DNA of 58,865 bases from Flavobacterium sp. (GCF_017985075.1 NZ_JAGNYF010000008.1:1-58865), one strand, 5' to 3'; shown: positions 27,325 to 38,241, numbered from the stretch's first letter. Program-made: numbers and translations. The notes: generated from the sequence alone by a model not told the origin.

Positions 27325-27849
27325 TTATCCTTTAAATACTTTATCTAAAGATACTCCTCTTTGTTTTGCAACAGTAAGAGCACTTCTCATTTGTAACAAA
27401 GCATCAAAAGTTGCTTTTACAACGTTGTGAGGATTTGATGAACCTTGAGATTTAGATAATACATCGTGTACACCAACTGATTCTAATACCGCACGTACAG
27501 CACCACCAGCGATAACTCCAGTACCGTGTGAAGCTGGCATTAAGAATACTCTAGCACCACCAAATTTACCTTTTTGCTCATGAGGAACAGATTGTCCACT
27601 TAAAGGAATTTTTACTAAATTTTTCTTAGCATCTTCTACTGCTTTCGCAATTGCTTCAGAAACATCTTTAGATTTTCCTAAACCGTGACCTACTACTCCG
27701 TTTTCATCTCCAACTACAACAATAGCTGAAAAACCAAAAGCTCTACCACCTTTAGTTACTTTAGTAACACGATTAACACTAACCAAACGATCTTTTAATT
27801 CAAGACCTGCTGGTTTCACTAATTCTACGTTTTTATAATTTTGATACAT
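27325..27849 (-). CDS. rpsE: 30S ribosomal protein S5
   Basis: A 174-residue S5 with the double-stranded-RNA-binding-like N-terminal domain ([25 protein letters not shown]) and C-terminal domain ([19 protein letters not shown], about 108-126). The loop around VTKGG, where spectinomycin-resistance changes occur in other bacteria, looks unmutated. Confidence 0.97.
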   Translation of the reverse strand: MYQNYKNVELVKPAGLELKDRLVSVNRVTKVTKGGRAFGFSAIVVVGDENGVVGHGLGKSKDVSEAIAKAVEDAKKNLVKIPLSGQSVPHEQKGKFGGARVFLMPASHGTGVIAGGAVRAVLESVGVHDVLSKSQGSSNPHNVVKATFDALLQMRSALTVAKQRGVSLDKVFKG

Positions 27850-27852
27850 ACC

Positions 27853-28203
27853 TTAGAATTTAAGTCCCGCTTCTCTAGCTCCTTCAGCTAACGATTTTAC
27901 ACGTCCATGGTATAAGTTTCCTCCTCTATCAAAAGTGATAGTAGAAACACCAGCTTTAAGCGCTTTTTCAGCGATCAATTTACCAACTGCGCTTGCAGTT
28001 TCGATTTTAGTACCTGTAGTAACTCCTTTATCTCTCGATGAAGCAGAAACTAAAGTAACACCGTTTACATCATCTATGATTTGCGCATAGATTTCCTTAT
28101 TACTTCTAAAAACAGAAAGTCTAGGTTGAGCAGCAGTTCCGCTTACAGTCTTTCTGATTCTGAACTGTATTCTTTGTCTTCTTTCAGATTTTGTTAATGA
28201 CAT
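27853..28203 (-). CDS. rplR: 50S ribosomal protein L18
   Basis: A 116-residue L18 that binds 5S rRNA with L5. It has the basic N-terminus ([20 protein letters not shown]), [18 protein letters not shown] and the C-terminal [24 protein letters not shown]. Confidence 0.97.
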   Translation of the reverse strand: MSLTKSERRQRIQFRIRKTVSGTAAQPRLSVFRSNKEIYAQIIDDVNGVTLVSASSRDKGVTTGTKIETASAVGKLIAEKALKAGVSTITFDRGGNLYHGRVKSLAEGAREAGLKF

Positions 28204-28214
28204 AACTTTATATT

Positions 28215-28757
28215 TTAAGCTGATTTACCTGCTTTTCTTCTTACTTCCTCACCAACAAACTTAACACCTTTACCTTTGTACGGTTCTGGTTTACGGAAAG
28301 CTCTGATTTTAGCAGCAACCTGTCCTAATAATTGTTTGTCAAATGAAGTTAATTTCACTATCGGATTTTTACCTTTTTCCGAGATTGTTTCAACATTTAC
28401 TTCAGATACTACTTCTAGTACGATATTGTGTGAAAAACCTAAAGCTAAATCTAATTTTTGCCCTTGGTTTGATGCTCTATATCCTACTCCAACTAATTCT
28501 AATTGTTTTGTGAAACCTTCTGCTACTCCAATAATCATGTTATTGATTAATGAACGATAAAGTCCGTGTTTCGCTCTCTCATTCTTATGATCTGTTGCAC
28601 GTTCAACGATAACATTGTTATCTTCAATTTTGATCGTTACATCAGAATATTCCTGAGTAAGCTCGCCTAATTTTCCTTTTACTGTAACTACAGCGTCTTT
28701 CACTTCTACAGTTACTCCTGCTGGAATTGCAATTGGATTTTTACCTATTCTTGACAT
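28215..28757 (-). CDS. rplF: 50S ribosomal protein L6
   Basis: A 180-residue L6 with two repeated alpha/beta domains, start [15 protein letters not shown] and C-terminal rRNA-binding [21 protein letters not shown]. It lies near the factor-binding region of the 50S subunit. Confidence 0.97.
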   Translation of the reverse strand: MSRIGKNPIAIPAGVTVEVKDAVVTVKGKLGELTQEYSDVTIKIEDNNVIVERATDHKNERAKHGLYRSLINNMIIGVAEGFTKQLELVGVGYRASNQGQKLDLALGFSHNIVLEVVSEVNVETISEKGKNPIVKLTSFDKQLLGQVAAKIRAFRKPEPYKGKGVKFVGEEVRRKAGKSA

Positions 28758-28775
28758 CTTATATAGTCTTTAAAA

Positions 28776-29174
28776 TTAGTATACGTAACAAATTACTTCA
28801 CCACCTACATTTAACTGCTTAGCCATTTTACCAGTCATAACTCCTTTAGAAGTTGACACGATAGCAATACCTAAACCATTTAAAATTCTTGGGATGTTTG
28901 TAGAACTTGCGTACTTACGTAAACCTGGTTTACTAATTCTTTGGATATCTCTAATTACTGACTCTTTAGTATCTTTATCATACTTTAAAGCAATTTTGAT
29001 AGTACCTTGTACGGTAGCATCTTCAAATTTGTAACTTAAGATATATCCTTGATCGAATAAAATCTTTGTGATTTCTTTTTTCAAGTTCGAAGCAGGAATT
29101 TCAACCACTTTGTGATTTACTCTTGCTGCGTTTCTTACTCTAGTAAGATAATCGGCAATTGGATCTGTATACAT
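28776..29174 (-). CDS. rpsH: 30S ribosomal protein S8
   Basis: A 132-residue S8. The open frame extends to 29210, but that part is the leader hairpin; [16 protein letters not shown] at 29174 is the family start. The C-terminal [26 protein letters not shown] holds the conserved rRNA-binding segment. S8 regulates the spc operon in Escherichia coli. Here a promoter and hairpin precede the gene. Confidence 0.96.
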   Translation of the reverse strand: MYTDPIADYLTRVRNAARVNHKVVEIPASNLKKEITKILFDQGYILSYKFEDATVQGTIKIALKYDKDTKESVIRDIQRISKPGLRKYASSTNIPRILNGLGIAIVSTSKGVMTGKMAKQLNVGGEVICYVY

Positions 29175-29198
29175 ATGTATAAAATTGCGATTATGGTT

Positions 29199-29222
29199 TT
29201 CAGGAAGCACTCGCTTCCTGAA
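29199..29222 (-). promoter_or_regulatory. hairpin in the rpsH leader
   Basis: Perfect 10-base arms TTCAGGAAGC (29199-29208) and GCTTCCTGAA (29213-29222) with a 4-base loop, 24 bases before the rpsH ATG. No T-run follows on the minus strand, so it is not an intrinsic terminator; an S8-responsive leader is one possibility. Confidence 0.55.
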
Positions 29223-29254
29223 CCTTTAATCAATTAAAATTATTTTTTGGTTTG

Positions 29255-29285
29255 CAAAAGTAATAACTTTTTGCGAGATTACCAA
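29255..29285 (-). promoter_or_regulatory. internal promoter before rpsH
   Basis: On the minus strand TTG (29285-29283), 20 bases, then TACTTTTG (29262-29255). The -33 element lies in the last codons of rpsN. It would give rpsH and downstream genes their own start with a leader of about 75 bases. Confidence 0.6.
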
Positions 29286-29548
29286 GAAGCTTTTTTAACT
29301 CCTGGTATTAAACCTTGATTTGCCATTTCACGGAATGTTACACGTGAAAGACCAAATTGACGCATGTACCCTCTTGGTCTACCAGTTAATTTACAACGAT
29401 TGTGTAAACGAATTGGCGAAGCGTTTTTAGGTAATTTTTGTAATGCTTCATAATCTCCGGCTTTTTTCAAAGCTTTTCTTTTTTCAGCATATTTATCTAC
29501 AACAGCTTGTCTTTTAACCTCACGGGCTTTCATTGATTCTTTAGCCAT
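29279..29548 (-). CDS. rpsN: 30S ribosomal protein S14
   Basis: An 89-residue S14 with [37 protein letters not shown] and the C-terminal [18 protein letters not shown]. It has a single cysteine instead of a CxxC pair, so it is the zinc-independent form. It starts 3 bases after rplE; a 104-base spacer follows it. Confidence 0.96.
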   Translation of the reverse strand: MAKESMKAREVKRQAVVDKYAEKRKALKKAGDYEALQKLPKNASPIRLHNRCKLTGRPRGYMRQFGLSRVTFREMANQGLIPGVKKASW

Positions 29549-29551
29549 AAC

Positions 29552-30103
29552 TTAGTTCTTTTTGAAAGGTAAACCTAATTCAGTTAATAATGATTTTGCT
29601 TCTTTATCTGTTTGAGCAGAAGTAACAAAAGTAATATCCATTCCAGAAATTTTGTTTACTTTATCAATATCAATTTCAGGAAAAATGATTTGTTCTAAAA
29701 CTCCTAAGTTATAATTACCTCTACCATCAAATCCTGTAGATTTAATTCCACCAAAATCTCTTACACGAGGTAAAGATGATGTAATAAGTCTATCTAAAAA
29801 CTCATACATTCTTTCACCACGTAAAGTAACTTTAGCACCAATAGGCATACCTTTTCTTAGTTTAAATGATGCAACGTCTTTCTTTGAAATTGTAGCAACA
29901 GCTTTTTGACCAGTAATTTTAGTTAACTCATCAACAGCATAATCTACTAATTTTTTGTCAGACACAGCAGCACCTACACCACGGCTAATAACAATTTTTT
30001 CCAATTTTGGAACTTGCATTACATTTTTGTAACCAAATTCTTCTTTCAAAGCAGCAACTATTCTGCTTTTATATTCTTCCTTTAGTCTTGGTAAGTATCC
30101 CAT
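29552..30103 (-). CDS. rplE: 50S ribosomal protein L5
   Basis: A 183-residue L5 that binds 5S rRNA and contacts P-site tRNA. It has [54 protein letters not shown] and the C-terminal [20 protein letters not shown]. Two bases separate it from rplX. Confidence 0.97.
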   Translation of the reverse strand: MGYLPRLKEEYKSRIVAALKEEFGYKNVMQVPKLEKIVISRGVGAAVSDKKLVDYAVDELTKITGQKAVATISKKDVASFKLRKGMPIGAKVTLRGERMYEFLDRLITSSLPRVRDFGGIKSTGFDGRGNYNLGVLEQIIFPEIDIDKVNKISGMDITFVTSAQTDKEAKSLLTELGLPFKKN

Positions 30104-30105
30104 AA

Positions 30106-30420
30106 CTATATAACTTGATTAGATTTTTTTGAAAATCTTACTTTTGTTTCTCCATCCATTCTAAATCCTACTTTAGAAGTCTCTTTAGTTTTAGAGTCTA
30201 CTAATGCTAAATTAGAAATATGGATAGGAGCTTCTTTTTTCACGATTCCACCTTGTGGGCTTTTTGCACTTGGTTTCGTATGTTTTGAAACCATGTTTAA
30301 TCCTTCCACAACAGCTTTGTTTTTATCGCGAATTACTCGTAAAACTTTACCTTCTTGTCCTTTATGATCACCAGCATTAACTCTTACTAGGTCTCCTGAT
30401 TTTATTTTAATTTTCATCAT
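30106..30420 (-). CDS. rplX: 50S ribosomal protein L24
   Basis: A 104-residue L24 with a KOW motif ([21 protein letters not shown], about residues 9-29), one of the two assembly initiators of the 50S subunit. The frame opens with two ATG codons; either may be used. Confidence 0.96.
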   Translation of the reverse strand: MMKIKIKSGDLVRVNAGDHKGQEGKVLRVIRDKNKAVVEGLNMVSKHTKPSAKSPQGGIVKKEAPIHISNLALVDSKTKETSKVGFRMDGETKVRFSKKSNQVI

Positions 30421-30431
30421 TTCTTTGAGAA

Positions 30432-30800
30432 TTAAAGCACCTCAGGTGCTAATGATACAATTTTCATGAATTGTTTTTCACGAAGTTCTCTTGCTACTGG
30501 ACCAAAAACACGAGTACCTCTCATTTCACCACCAGCATTTAATAATACGCAAGCGTTATCATCAAATCTAATGTATGAACCATCGGCTCTTCTCACTTCT
30601 TTTTTGGTACGTATTACAACTGCAGTTGAAACAGATCCTTTTTTAACATTACTGTTAGGAGCTGCATCTTTGATTGAAACTACAATTTTATCACCTACAG
30701 ATGCGTAACGACGTTTCGTTCCACCTAGAACACGGATAGTTAAAACTTCTTTTGCTCCCGTGTTATCTGCTACTTTTAATCTTGATTCTTGTTGTACCAT
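30432..30800 (-). CDS. rplN: 50S ribosomal protein L14
   Basis: A 122-residue L14 with [31 protein letters not shown] and the C-terminal [27 protein letters not shown]. It forms an intersubunit bridge and is full length. Confidence 0.98.
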   Translation of the reverse strand: MVQQESRLKVADNTGAKEVLTIRVLGGTKRRYASVGDKIVVSIKDAAPNSNVKKGSVSTAVVIRTKKEVRRADGSYIRFDDNACVLLNAGGEMRGTRVFGPVARELREKQFMKIVSLAPEVL

Positions 30801-30802
30801 AA

Positions 30803-31060
30803 TTACTTAGCTCTTTCAATGATTTCAACTAATCTCCAACATTTTGTTTTACTTAAAGGACGCGTTTCGCTAATTCTTACAGTATCACCAATATTACAGT
30901 CGTTTGTTTCGTCGTGTGCAACATATTTCTTAGTTTTCAACACGAACTTACCATACATAGGGTGTTTTACTCTTTTTGTTTCTGAAATAACAATAGATTT
31001 ATCCATTTTATTACTAGTAACAACACCAACTCTTTCTTTTCTTAAATTTCTTTTTTCCAT
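30803..31060 (-). CDS. rpsQ: 30S ribosomal protein S17
   Basis: An 85-residue OB-fold S17 with [43 protein letters not shown] and [19 protein letters not shown]. Binds 16S rRNA early in 30S assembly. Confidence 0.97.
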   Translation of the reverse strand: MEKRNLRKERVGVVTSNKMDKSIVISETKRVKHPMYGKFVLKTKKYVAHDETNDCNIGDTVRISETRPLSKTKCWRLVEIIERAK

Positions 31061-31077
31061 CTTTCAGCAGAATACAA

Positions 31078-31269
31078 TTATTGTAACTCTCTTTTAGTAA
31101 TTTCAGTAGCAATTCTTGCCACTGATCTTCTTAATGTTCTCATTTGAAGCGGATTCTCGATTGGAGAAATAGCATGAGCCATTTTAAGGTCGTTATACGT
31201 TTTCTTTACCTGAACAAGCTTTGCTTGTAAGTCAGCTACAGATAGATTTTTTATTTCAGATTGTTTCAT
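31078..31269 (-). CDS. rpmC: 50S ribosomal protein L29
   Basis: A 63-residue helical hairpin L29 with MKQSEIKNLSVADLQAKL and IENPLQMRTLRRSVARIATE, located near the peptide exit where trigger factor and SRP dock. Confidence 0.96.
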   Translation of the reverse strand: MKQSEIKNLSVADLQAKLVQVKKTYNDLKMAHAISPIENPLQMRTLRRSVARIATEITKRELQ

Positions 31270-31281
31270 AATTAATTTTTA

Positions 31282-31701
31282 TTATGCTTCGAAATCTCTA
31301 GCAACGATAAACTTAGTTTTTACAGGAAGTTTTTGTGCTGCAAGACGTAACGCCTCTTTAGCTACTGAGATAGGCACTCCACCTACTTCAAACATAATTT
31401 TTCCTGGTTTTACAACAGCAGCCCAATATTCGACTGCTCCTTTTCCTTTACCCATACGTACCTCAAGTGGTTTCTTTGTAATAGGTTTGTCTGGAAATAT
31501 TTTAATCCATAATTGACCCTCTCTTTTCATGTAACGAGTTGCAGCAATACGAGATGCTTCAATTTGACGAGACGTGATAAAAGAAGAATCCATAGATTTA
31601 ATACCAAACATTCCGTTTGAAAGGATGTGCCCTCTTTGAGAGTTTCCTTTCATTCTTCCCTTTTGTACCTTACGATATTTTGTTCTTTTAGGTTGTAACA
31701 T
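31282..31701 (-). CDS. rplP: 50S ribosomal protein L16
   Basis: A 139-residue L16 with [57 protein letters not shown] and a C-terminal KLPVKTKFI. It helps position tRNA in the A site. Confidence 0.98.
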   Translation of the reverse strand: MLQPKRTKYRKVQKGRMKGNSQRGHILSNGMFGIKSMDSSFITSRQIEASRIAATRYMKREGQLWIKIFPDKPITKKPLEVRMGKGKGAVEYWAAVVKPGKIMFEVGGVPISVAKEALRLAAQKLPVKTKFIVARDFEA

Positions 31702-31721
31702 TTTGTCTTTAATTTAAAAAA

Positions 31722-32462
31722 TTACTTTCTTTTGCGTGGAGCTGGTTTACCGCCTTTTCCTTTTGAATCAAAACCACCTCTTTCAGAAGATTTTGGACCT
31801 TTTTTGTCCATACCTACTAACGGAGATAAATCTCTTTTACCATAAACTTCACCCTTCATTATCCATACTTTGATACCCATTCTACCATAAGTAGTATGTG
31901 CTTCAGATAATGCATAATCAATGTCTGCTCTGAAAGTTGATAATGGAATTCTTCCTTCTTTGAAACCTTCAGAACGCGCCATCTCTGCACCATTTAAACG
32001 ACCAGAAATAAGAACCTTAATTCCTTCTGCGTTCATTCTCATTGCTGCTGCGATAGCCATTTTGATAGCTCTTCTGTAAGAAATACGACTTTCGATTTGA
32101 CGAGCGATAGAGTTACCGACTAAGTAAGCATCTAATTCAGGTCTTTTGATTTCGAAAATGTTGATTTGAATTTCCTTATCTGTAATTTTCTTAAGTTCTT
32201 CTTTTAACTTGTCTACCTCTTGTCCGCCTTTTCCGATAATAATACCAGGTCTAGCAGTAGTGATAGTAACGGTTACAAGTTTTAAAGTTCTCTCGATAAT
32301 TATTTTTGATACACTAGCTTTCGTTAAACGTGCATGGATATACTTTCTGATTTTATAATCTTCGGCGATTTTATCACCGTAATCATTTCCACCATACCAG
32401 TTTGAGTCCCATCCTCTGATGATACCAAGTCTGTTTCCTATTGGATTTGTCTTTTGTCCCAT
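31722..32462 (-). CDS. rpsC: 30S ribosomal protein S3
   Basis: A 246-residue S3 with [20 protein letters not shown], a type II KH domain ([15 protein letters not shown], GxxG near residue 81) and a C-terminal domain ([21 protein letters not shown]). The C-terminal tail from about 225 is Gly/Lys-rich. It lines the mRNA entry channel. Confidence 0.97.
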   Translation of the reverse strand: MGQKTNPIGNRLGIIRGWDSNWYGGNDYGDKIAEDYKIRKYIHARLTKASVSKIIIERTLKLVTVTITTARPGIIIGKGGQEVDKLKEELKKITDKEIQINIFEIKRPELDAYLVGNSIARQIESRISYRRAIKMAIAAAMRMNAEGIKVLISGRLNGAEMARSEGFKEGRIPLSTFRADIDYALSEAHTTYGRMGIKVWIMKGEVYGKRDLSPLVGMDKKGPKSSERGGFDSKGKGGKPAPRKRK

Positions 32463-32470
32463 ACTGTTAA

Positions 32471-32881
32471 TTAATTACTTTGTGTGTTATTGATAGCTCC
32501 TAAAACCACGGTTACGTGATTAGAACGTTTTCTAATTCTGTGTGCTCTACCTTGAGGTGCAGGACGTAATCTTTTTAACATCATACCACCATCAACTCTA
32601 ATCTCTTTAATAAATAAGCCAGCGTCTTCCATACTAGATCCTTCGTTTTTAGCTGACCAATTGGCGATAGCTGATAAAACTAATTTCTCTAATTTTTTTG
32701 AAGCTTCTTTTGGACTGAATCTTAATATATTAAGAGCATTTTCTACCTTCTGACCTCTTACTTGATCCGCAACTAAGCGCATTTTTCTTGGTGAAGAAGG
32801 GCAGTTATTTAACTTTGCAAACGCAATTTGCTTATTAGCTTCTTTTCTTGCGTCAGCTGCTTCTCTTTTACGAACTCCCAT
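32471..32881 (-). CDS. rplV: 50S ribosomal protein L22
   Basis: A 136-residue L22 with [22 protein letters not shown] (about residues 29-50) and the tunnel hairpin near [20 protein letters not shown] (about 103-122). The N-terminus is extended by about 20 residues relative to the Escherichia coli protein. No change of the macrolide-related hairpin is evident. Confidence 0.96.
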   Translation of the reverse strand: MGVRKREAADARKEANKQIAFAKLNNCPSSPRKMRLVADQVRGQKVENALNILRFSPKEASKKLEKLVLSAIANWSAKNEGSSMEDAGLFIKEIRVDGGMMLKRLRPAPQGRAHRIRKRSNHVTVVLGAINNTQSN

Positions 32882-32887
32882 GACTTC

Positions 32888-33166
32888 TTATTTTTTACCT
32901 TTATTTTTCGCACCCGCGTGACCTCTAAAAGATCTTGTTGGTGAGAATTCTCCTAATTTATGACCAACCATATTCTCAGTTACATAAACTGGAACAAATT
33001 GACGGCCATTGTGAACAGCGATAGTTTGTCCTACAAAATCTGGAATAATCATAGATGCTCTAGACCAAGTCTTCACAACATTTTTATTACCACCTTCTAT
33101 ATTCTCTTGTACTTTTTTCTCTAATTTAAAGTGTACAAATGGTCCTTTTTTTAATGAACGTGCCAT
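32888..33166 (-). CDS. rpsS: 30S ribosomal protein S19
   Basis: A 92-residue S19 with [40 protein letters not shown] and [17 protein letters not shown], part of the 30S head with S13. Confidence 0.98.
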   Translation of the reverse strand: MARSLKKGPFVHFKLEKKVQENIEGGNKNVVKTWSRASMIIPDFVGQTIAVHNGRQFVPVYVTENMVGHKLGEFSPTRSFRGHAGAKNKGKK

Positions 33167-33172
33167 ATCTTA

Positions 33173-33997
33173 TTATTTCTTTCTACGTTCTACAATATAC
33201 TTGTTACTCGGGTTAACCTTAGAACGAGTTCTATAACCTTTAGCTGGTAAACCTTTTCTTGAACGTGGGTGACCTCCTGAAGAGCGTCCTTCTCCACCTC
33301 CCATAGGGTGATCAACTGGGTTCATAGCTACTGGTCTTGTTCTAGGTCTTCTTCCTAACCATCTAGTTCTACCTGCTTTACCAGATACTACTAATTGGTG
33401 GTCAGAGTTAGATACTGCTCCAATTGTAGCCGAGCAAGTTAACAAGATTAATCTTGTTTCTCCTGAAGGCATTTTAATTGTTGCATATTTTCCATCTCTA
33501 GCCATTAACTGAGCAAATGTACCTGCCGAACGTGCAATAACTGCACCTTGTCCAGGTCTTAATTCGATACAAGAAATAACTGTTCCTAATGGAATTTTAC
33601 TTAAAGGTAACGCATTTCCAATTTCTGGTGAAGCATCTTCTCCAGAAACTATAGTTTGCCCAACTTGTAAACCATTCTGTGCAATAACGTAAGTTTTTGC
33701 TCCATCTGCATAATATAATAATGAGATGAATGCTGAACGGTTTGGATCGTATTCGATTGTTTTCACATTAGCAGGAATTCCAGCTTTTGTTCTTTTAAAA
33801 TCAATAATACGATACTTTTGTTTATGACCACCACCTGTATAACGCATGGTCATTTTTCCTTGACTATTTCTACCTCCAGAGTTTTTTTTCGGTGCGATCA
33901 ATGAACGCTCCGGCTTATCAGTTGTAATAGTGTCAAAGCTATTTACAACTCTAAAACGCTGACCTGGGGTAATAGGTTTTAATTTTCTAACTGACAT
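33173..33997 (-). CDS. rplB: 50S ribosomal protein L2
   Basis: A 274-residue L2 with [35 protein letters not shown] and the conserved C-terminal [19 protein letters not shown] (about residues 222-240) implicated in peptidyl-transferase function. Full length. Confidence 0.98.
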   Translation of the reverse strand: MSVRKLKPITPGQRFRVVNSFDTITTDKPERSLIAPKKNSGGRNSQGKMTMRYTGGGHKQKYRIIDFKRTKAGIPANVKTIEYDPNRSAFISLLYYADGAKTYVIAQNGLQVGQTIVSGEDASPEIGNALPLSKIPLGTVISCIELRPGQGAVIARSAGTFAQLMARDGKYATIKMPSGETRLILLTCSATIGAVSNSDHQLVVSGKAGRTRWLGRRPRTRPVAMNPVDHPMGGGEGRSSGGHPRSRKGLPAKGYRTRSKVNPSNKYIVERRKK

Positions 33998-34006
33998 TGT
34001 TGTATA

Positions 34007-34297
34007 TTAGATATTAGTATAAAAATCTATCGATTCTCCTTCTTTAACTTGAACAACTGCTTTTTTGTAAGCATTTGTTTTTCCACTGATTAATCCGCTT
34101 TTAGTGTATTTTACACTTCTATCAGCTCTATAGTTCATTGTTCTTACAGCAACTACAGTAATACCAAATGCTGCTTCAACAGCTTTTTTGATTTGTACTT
34201 TATTAGCTGTTTTTTCAACTATAAAACCAAAACGGTTAAAAACTTCACCATCTTTAGTTAACTTTTCAGTTACAATTGGCTTGATAATAACACTCAT
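34007..34297 (-). CDS. rplW: 50S ribosomal protein L23
   Basis: A 96-residue L23 with MSVIIKPIVTEKLTKDGE, FIVEKTANKVQIKKAVEAAFG and a basic loop, located at the polypeptide exit. It starts 8 bases after rplD. Confidence 0.97.
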   Translation of the reverse strand: MSVIIKPIVTEKLTKDGEVFNRFGFIVEKTANKVQIKKAVEAAFGITVVAVRTMNYRADRSVKYTKSGLISGKTNAYKKAVVQVKEGESIDFYTNI

Positions 34298-34305
34298 GAT
34301 CTGAA

Positions 34306-34935
34306 TTATTTACTTAAATTAGCTTCTATCGCTTCAATTGAACCTTCTAAAAGAACTAAACTTTTTGCATTTAAAATAGCATAAGTACTTAATTCAGAAC
34401 TAGTTACAACAGAAGTTGTTTTTAAATTACGCGACGACAAATATACATTTTTATTTGTATCACCTAATATAAATAGAGATTTTTTGTTTTCTAACCCTAA
34501 AGAACTCAATACATTAATGAATTTTTTAGTGTTTGGCGCGTCGAAAGTAAAATCTTCAACAACAAGAATATTTGATTCCAAAGCCTTTATAGAAAAAGCA
34601 GATTTACGTGCTAATCTTTTTAAGTTTTTATTCAATTTGAATGAATAACTTCTTGGTCTTGGTCCAAAAACAGTACCACCACCTTTAAATAAAGGAGATT
34701 TTTTTGATCCTGCACGAGCAGTACCTGTACCTTTTTGTTTTTTAATTTTACGTGTACTACCTGCAACTTCAGCTCTTTCTTTAGCTTTATGCGTTCCTTG
34801 TCTTTGGTTAGCCAAGTATTGCTTAACATCTAAATATACAGCATGTTTGTTAGGTTCTATAGCGAAAACGGTATCGTCAAGATTTACTTTACGACCTGTT
34901 TCTTTTCCGTTGATATCTAAAACTTTTACTTCCAT
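34306..34935 (-). CDS. rplD: 50S ribosomal protein L4
   Basis: A 209-residue L4. The open frame runs back to 34980 inside rplC, but [15 protein letters not shown] at 34935 is the family start; its ATG overlaps the rplC stop by one base (TAATG), suggesting translational coupling. The tunnel loop has GTGTARAGSKKSPLFKGGG (about 66-84). L4 autoregulates the S10 operon in Escherichia coli. Confidence 0.97.
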   Translation of the reverse strand: MEVKVLDINGKETGRKVNLDDTVFAIEPNKHAVYLDVKQYLANQRQGTHKAKERAEVAGSTRKIKKQKGTGTARAGSKKSPLFKGGGTVFGPRPRSYSFKLNKNLKRLARKSAFSIKALESNILVVEDFTFDAPNTKKFINVLSSLGLENKKSLFILGDTNKNVYLSSRNLKTTSVVTSSELSTYAILNAKSLVLLEGSIEAIEANLSK

Positions 34936-35552
34936 TACTTCTGAATGATTACATAAGAGTTTTTGCACCCTGGTACACACCCTTTAATTACTAAAAGATT
35001 TTTCTCTGCAACAACTTTCAATACTTTTAAGTTTTGAACTGTTACATTATCTCCACCCATTCTTCCTGCCATTCTCATTCCTTTGAATACTCTAGAAGGA
35101 TAAGATGACGCTCCAACAGATCCTGGCGCACGTAAACGATTATGTTGACCGTGAGTGGCTTGACCTACCCCACCGAAACCATGACGTTTTACAACACCTT
35201 GAAATCCTTTACCTTTTGAAGTTCCAACAACGTCAACAAATTCACCTTCAGTGAATAAGTTTACATCAATTGAATCTCCTAACTTAAACTCCTCATCAAA
35301 ACCATGGAATTCAACAACTTTCTTCTTAGCAGCAGTTCCAGCTTTCTTGAAGTGACCTTCTTCAGCTTTTACTGTATGCTTTTCAGTTTTGTCATCGAAA
35401 CCTAATTGAAGGGCTTCATACCCATCAACTGCATTGGTTCTGACTTGGGTCACAACGCATGGTCCAGCTTCAATAACAGTACATGGAACGTTTTTTCCAT
35501 TCTCGTCAAAGATGCTAGTCATACCGATTTTTCTTCCGATTAACCCAGACAT
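34935..35552 (-). CDS. rplC: 50S ribosomal protein L3
   Basis: A 205-residue L3 with [38 protein letters not shown] and [22 protein letters not shown]. First gene of the S10-spc-alpha unit, since a terminator and a new promoter separate it from rpsJ. The leader of about 55 bases has a small hairpin. Confidence 0.98.
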   Translation of the reverse strand: MSGLIGRKIGMTSIFDENGKNVPCTVIEAGPCVVTQVRTNAVDGYEALQLGFDDKTEKHTVKAEEGHFKKAGTAAKKKVVEFHGFDEEFKLGDSIDVNLFTEGEFVDVVGTSKGKGFQGVVKRHGFGGVGQATHGQHNRLRAPGSVGASSYPSRVFKGMRMAGRMGGDNVTVQNLKVLKVVAEKNLLVIKGCVPGCKNSYVIIQK

Positions 35553-35582
35553 AAATACATTTTATTTAATTAAACATTGATT

Positions 35583-35600
35583 TTCAGCACGATTGCTGAA
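35583..35600 (-). promoter_or_regulatory. hairpin in the rplC leader
   Basis: Arms TTCAGC and GCTGAA with a 6-base loop, between the promoter at 35615 and the rplC ATG, 30 bases before the start codon. A possible ribosomal-protein binding site; too short to assign. Confidence 0.4.
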
Positions 35601-35614
35601 TTTTTTCAAGGGTG

Positions 35615-35644
35615 CAAATATATAAATATTTTATTATTCTCAAA
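35615..35644 (-). promoter_or_regulatory. promoter of the S10-spc-alpha operon
   Basis: On the minus strand TTTG (35644-35641), 18 bases, then TATATTTG (35622-35615) followed by CACCC. Confidence 0.75.
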
Positions 35645-35705
35645 AATAAATGTTAACTTATTTTTAAAAACAACAAAAATCTAGTATTTTTCCCTTGAGA
35701 ATATA

Positions 35706-35738
35706 AAAAAACCGAGTAGTATTTCAACTCGGTTTTTT
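35706..35738 (-). terminator. terminator of the str operon after rpsJ
   Basis: Perfect 12-base arms AAAAAACCGAGT and ACTCGGTTTTTT with a 9-base loop, 18 bases past the rpsJ stop. Confidence 0.93.
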
Positions 35739-35756
35739 AATTATATTGAAATAAAG

Positions 35757-36062
35757 TTATACTTTAATTTCTACTTCAACACCACTTGGTAATTCTAATT
35801 TCATTAACGCATCAATCGTTTTTGAAGAAGAACTATAAATATCTAGAAGTCTTTTGTATGACATTAATTCAAACTGCTCTCTAGATTTTTTGTTTACGTG
35901 TGGAGAACGTAATACTGTAAAAATTCTTTTGTGTGTTGGTAATGGAATTGGACCCGTTACTACAGCACCTGTGCTCTTTACAGTTTTTACAATCTTTTCA
36001 GCAGACTTGTCTACCAACATGTGATCGTAAGATTTCAATTTTATTCTGATTTTTTGACTCAT
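35757..36062 (-). CDS. rpsJ: 30S ribosomal protein S10
   Basis: A 101-residue S10 with [50 protein letters not shown] and [27 protein letters not shown]. It is the last gene of the str operon, 11 bases after fusA, separated from rplC by a terminator. Also the NusE antitermination factor. Confidence 0.98.
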   Translation of the reverse strand: MSQKIRIKLKSYDHMLVDKSAEKIVKTVKSTGAVVTGPIPLPTHKRIFTVLRSPHVNKKSREQFELMSYKRLLDIYSSSSKTIDALMKLELPSGVEVEIKV

Positions 36063-36073
36063 TTTCTTAAGAA

Positions 36074-38230
36074 TTAAGCGTTACCTTTTGCTTTTTTAAT
36101 TACCGCTTCTGAAATATTAGCAGGTGTTTCAGCGTAGTGTGAGAACTCCATAGTTGAAGTTGCTCTACCTGAAGACAATGTTCTTAATGTAGTTACATAA
36201 CCGAACATTTCTGATAATGGTACATCTGCTTTGATAGTTTTAGCTCCATTTCTGTCACCCATGTCATTCACCTGACCTCTACGACGGTTAATATCTCCTA
36301 CGATATCTCCCATGTTTTCTTCTGGTGTAATAACTTCCATTTTCATGATAGGCTCTAATACGATAGCTCCAGCAGCTTTTGCTACTTCTCTATACCCCAT
36401 TCTAGCTGCTAATTCGAAAGAAAGAGCATCTGAATCCACAGGGTGAAAAGATCCATCAGTTAATGTTACTTTTAAACTATCTACTTGGTATCCTGCTAAA
36501 GGACCTGTTTTCATAGCTTCACGGAAACCTTTTTCAACAGAAGGGATATATTCTTTAGGAACGTTACCACCTTTTACTGCATTGATAAACTGTAATCCTT
36601 TTGGAATTTTACCGTCCACTTCATCAGCAGGTTCTAATGTAAATACGATATCACCGAATTTACCACGACCTCCAGATTGTTTTTTGTATGTTTCTCTGTG
36701 TGTTGCAGTTTTTGTAAAAGCTTCTTTGTATTCAACTTGAGGCTCACCTTGGTTTACTTCAACTTTGAATTCACGTTTCATTCTATCTACAAGAATATCT
36801 AAGTGTAACTCACCCATTCCTGAAATAATAGTTTGTCCTGAAGCTTCATCAGTTCTTACTGTAAATGTTGGATCTTCTTCAGCTAATTTAGCTAAAGCCA
36901 TACCCATTTTATCAACATCCGCTTTAGTTTTTGGTTCAATAGCGATACCAATTACTGGCGCAGGGAATTTCATTGACTCAAGAATAATTGGGTGTTTTTC
37001 ATCACACAATGTATCTCCAGTTTTGATATCTTTAAAACCAACTGCCGCTCCAATATCTCCAGCCTCAATATATTCGATTGGATTTTGTTTGTTAGCGTGC
37101 ATTTGATAGATACGAGAAATTCTTTCTTTACTTCCAGAACGTGTATTTAACACATAAGAACCAGCATCTAAACGACCTGAGTAAGCACGGAAGAATGCTA
37201 AACGACCTACGAATGGGTCAGTAGCAATTTTAAATGCTAAAGCTGCGAATGGCTCTTTAACATCTGGCTTACGTAATATTTTAGTCTGATCTTCTTCTAA
37301 TAATTCAGCATCATCAGGGTGAATTCCCGTAATACCTTCTTTATCCATTGGAGATGGTAAGTATTTACATACTGCATCTAACATGAATTGAACTCCTTTG
37401 TTTTTGAAAGATGAACCTGCAATCATAGGAATAATAGCCATATCCATAGTAGCAGCTCTCAACGCATTGTTGATTTCTTCTTCTGTGATAGAATCTGGAT
37501 CTTCCATGTATTTATCAAGTAAGTTTTCATCATAATCAGCAACTGCTTCAATAAGAATATCTCTATACTCTTTTACTTCAGCAACCATATCAGCTGGAAT
37601 ATCAACAATATCAAAAGTAGCACCTTGAGTAGCATCATGCCAAACGATAGCTTGGTTTTTCACTAAATCAACAACACCTTTAAAGTCGTTTTCTTCACCA
37701 ATTGGCAATGTAATTGCCACTGCATTAGATTTTAACATATCTCTAACTTGCTGACATACCATCAAGAAGTTAGAACCTTGACGGTCCATTTTGTTTACGA
37801 ATCCCATTCTTGGAACTCTATATTGATCCGCTAATCTCCAGTTCGTTTCAGATTGTGGTTCTACACCGTCCACTGCACTAAATAAGAAAACTAAACCATC
37901 CAATACACGTAAAGATCTATTTACTTCAACAGTAAAATCAACGTGTCCTGGAGTATCAATAATATTAAAGTGGTAAGATTCCGAAGTTGGCAATACCTTA
38001 CCTTGCTCTGTTGGAAAATTCCATTCACAAGTTGTAGCAGCAGAAGTAATTGTAATACCTCTTTCTTGCTCTTGTGCCATCCAGTCCATTGTTGCAGCAC
38101 CATCATGTACTTCACCAATTTTGTGTGATTTCCCAGTGTAGAACAAAATACGTTCTGTAGTTGTAGTTTTACCCGCATCAATGTGCGCAGCAATACCAAT
38201 ATTTCTCGTGAATTTTAAATCTCTAGCCAT
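36074..38230 (-). CDS. fusA: elongation factor G
   Basis: A 718-residue translocation GTPase with the five-domain layout of EF-G. The G1 motif [15 protein letters not shown] (about residues 15-29), switch region [28 protein letters not shown] and NKMDRQG are intact. Domain IV has GGRGKFGDI and the C-terminal domain GEVMGDI-like [15 protein letters not shown]. No tuf gene follows in this operon. Confidence 0.98.
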   Translation of the reverse strand: MARDLKFTRNIGIAAHIDAGKTTTTERILFYTGKSHKIGEVHDGAATMDWMAQEQERGITITSAATTCEWNFPTEQGKVLPTSESYHFNIIDTPGHVDFTVEVNRSLRVLDGLVFLFSAVDGVEPQSETNWRLADQYRVPRMGFVNKMDRQGSNFLMVCQQVRDMLKSNAVAITLPIGEENDFKGVVDLVKNQAIVWHDATQGATFDIVDIPADMVAEVKEYRDILIEAVADYDENLLDKYMEDPDSITEEEINNALRAATMDMAIIPMIAGSSFKNKGVQFMLDAVCKYLPSPMDKEGITGIHPDDAELLEEDQTKILRKPDVKEPFAALAFKIATDPFVGRLAFFRAYSGRLDAGSYVLNTRSGSKERISRIYQMHANKQNPIEYIEAGDIGAAVGFKDIKTGDTLCDEKHPIILESMKFPAPVIGIAIEPKTKADVDKMGMALAKLAEEDPTFTVRTDEASGQTIISGMGELHLDILVDRMKREFKVEVNQGEPQVEYKEAFTKTATHRETYKKQSGGRGKFGDIVFTLEPADEVDGKIPKGLQFINAVKGGNVPKEYIPSVEKGFREAMKTGPLAGYQVDSLKVTLTDGSFHPVDSDALSFELAARMGYREVAKAAGAIVLEPIMKMEVITPEENMGDIVGDINRRRGQVNDMGDRNGAKTIKADVPLSEMFGYVTTLRTLSSGRATSTMEFSHYAETPANISEAVIKKAKGNA

Positions 38231-38241
38231 TTCTGTACGAA

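Noticed and set aside
29199-29222. rpsH leader hairpin as an intrinsic terminator
   Set aside because: No T-run follows on the minus strand and essential ribosomal genes continue downstream.
34936-34980. Extended N-terminus for L4
   Set aside because: The extra residues are the rplC 3' end in another frame; the family start [10 protein letters not shown] is at 34935 with a TAATG overlap.
36765-38199. Long open frames opposite and inside fusA
   Set aside because: They lie wholly within a full-length conserved EF-G gene, have no family features and are frame shadows.
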